NCBI GenBank assembly: GCA_003241475.1
Contig: QFQB01000102.1
Location: forward strand, 1 to 6,802
DNA from: Micavibrio aeruginosavorus
Lineage (GTDB): Bacteria > Pseudomonadota > Alphaproteobacteria > Micavibrionales > Micavibrionaceae
DNA: 6,802 nt
Direction of reading: 5' to 3'
Shown here piece by piece: positions 6,379 to 6,802 of the stretch. The translations under genes and the position numbers were made by a program. Positions within the stretch are counted from its first letter, which is position 1, and the number at the start of each line of letters is the position of its first letter. The notes beneath the pieces were generated by a model. The model had not been told where the DNA came from. It did not search any database and saw nothing but the letters and a program-made list of their open reading frames with translations.

Positions 6379-6802
6379 TCAGGCCGTTTCCAGCATTTGG
6401 TCATTCTGGAAGGAAGACTGACGTACAGATTCTTGTTCTTTCGCTTTAACATCGCCTCCCAATATGCTGACAGGCAAAGACAAATCATCTGCGGAAGGTT
6501 GGTCATCAGATTGTACGAACCCGGATTGACGCGGCATACTCTGAAATTCTTCGTTCCAGCTGTTGATAATGCGCTGGTAATGTTCGGCATGCTGTAGATA
6601 GCTTTCGGCCAGAACGACATCGCCTACAGACGAGGCGTCTTTGGCCAAAGCGAGATATTTTTCGCAGACTTGATGCGCTGTGCCGCGAATTCGTACGTCC
6701 GGCCCGTTGCTGTCAAAGATCTGATTACGGTTGTGTGTTCCCTTGCGGGCTTGATGTTGCTGGCCGTTGTTATGCCCCCGATTACGCGACCTGCGATTGG
6801 AT
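6379..6802 (-). CDS. DUF4167 domain-containing protein, 5' truncated by window end
   Basis: The reading frame is open on the minus strand from 6801 to the TGA at 6381-6379. About 140 codons are visible, and the start lies beyond the window. The visible N-terminal part is Arg/Asn/Gly/His/Gln-rich (for example RRSRNRGHNNGQ), as expected for a nucleic-acid-binding tail. Then comes the family signature: DSNGPDVRIRGTA at visible residues 30-42, an EKYLALAKDA helix, and AESYLQHAEHYQRIINSW at about 64-81. The remaining 59 residues are a more acidic, disordered-looking tail (DDQPSADD...). DUF4167 proteins are alphaproteobacterial; their biochemical role is not known to me. The basic tail and the usual neighbourhood (prfA, prmC upstream, clpB downstream) suggest a link to RNA or ribosomes, which is inference. 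TTG at 6648-6646 is an in-frame internal codon, not the start, because the conserved signature lies upstream of it. Confidence 0.92.
   Translation of the reverse strand, partial: SNRRSRNRGHNNGQQHQARKGTHNRNQIFDSNGPDVRIRGTAHQVCEKYLALAKDASSVGDVVLAESYLQHAEHYQRIINSWNEEFQSMPRQSGFVQSDDQPSADDLSLPVSILGGDVKAKEQESVRQSSFQNDQMLETA

Noticed and set aside
6348..6620. 90-codon minus-strand frame overlapping the DUF4167 gene
   Set aside because: It is a frame-shifted shadow. The neighbouring frame carries the clear DUF4167 signature and stays open to the window end.

Overview
The window looks like ordinary chromosome from an alphaproteobacterium, possibly an uncultured or metagenome-assembled one. The strongest taxonomic clue is a DUF4167 protein next to clpB. 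DUF4167 is essentially an alphaproteobacterial family, and prfA-prmC-DUF4167-clpB is, from memory, a recurrent gene order in that class. Base composition looks moderate and even throughout. I see no tRNA or rRNA gene, insertion sequence, CRISPR array, integrase, phage gene or toxin-antitoxin pair.

Layout: (1) Bases 1-710, plus strand, hold the C-terminal part of an M17 (leucyl aminopeptidase) family peptidase, cut off by the window start. A hairpin plus T-tract at its very end is a plausible terminator. (2) Everything else is on the minus strand. Read in the direction of transcription, from 6802 down to 716, it runs: the 3' part of a DUF4167 gene (cut by the window end), a strong intrinsic terminator, a ~160-base leader with candidate promoters, clpB, a small lipoprotein gene, a MurC/Mpl-type Mur ligase, and a 200-aa protein with a stress-protein-like N-terminus and a glycine-rich hydrophobic segment. 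This last gene converges on the aminopeptidase gene with only 5 bases between the stop codons.

How the genes relate: ClpB is the heat-shock disaggregase. The terminator after DUF4167 isolates clpB from the upstream translation-related cluster. The lipoprotein and the Mur ligase share one base (TAGTG), so they are very probably cotranscribed and translationally coupled, which suggests an envelope or peptidoglycan-related unit. The 200-aa protein follows 56 bases later with its own good ribosome binding site. No convincing terminator was found between clpB and the lipoprotein, so some readthrough from clpB is possible.

I found no convincing new system. The points most worth checking are the loss of a metal-ligand Asp at the extreme left edge of the aminopeptidase (probably sequence error), the coupled lipoprotein/Mur ligase pair, and the terminator embedded in the end of the aminopeptidase coding region. 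Family assignments rest on motifs recognised by eye; no database search was run.
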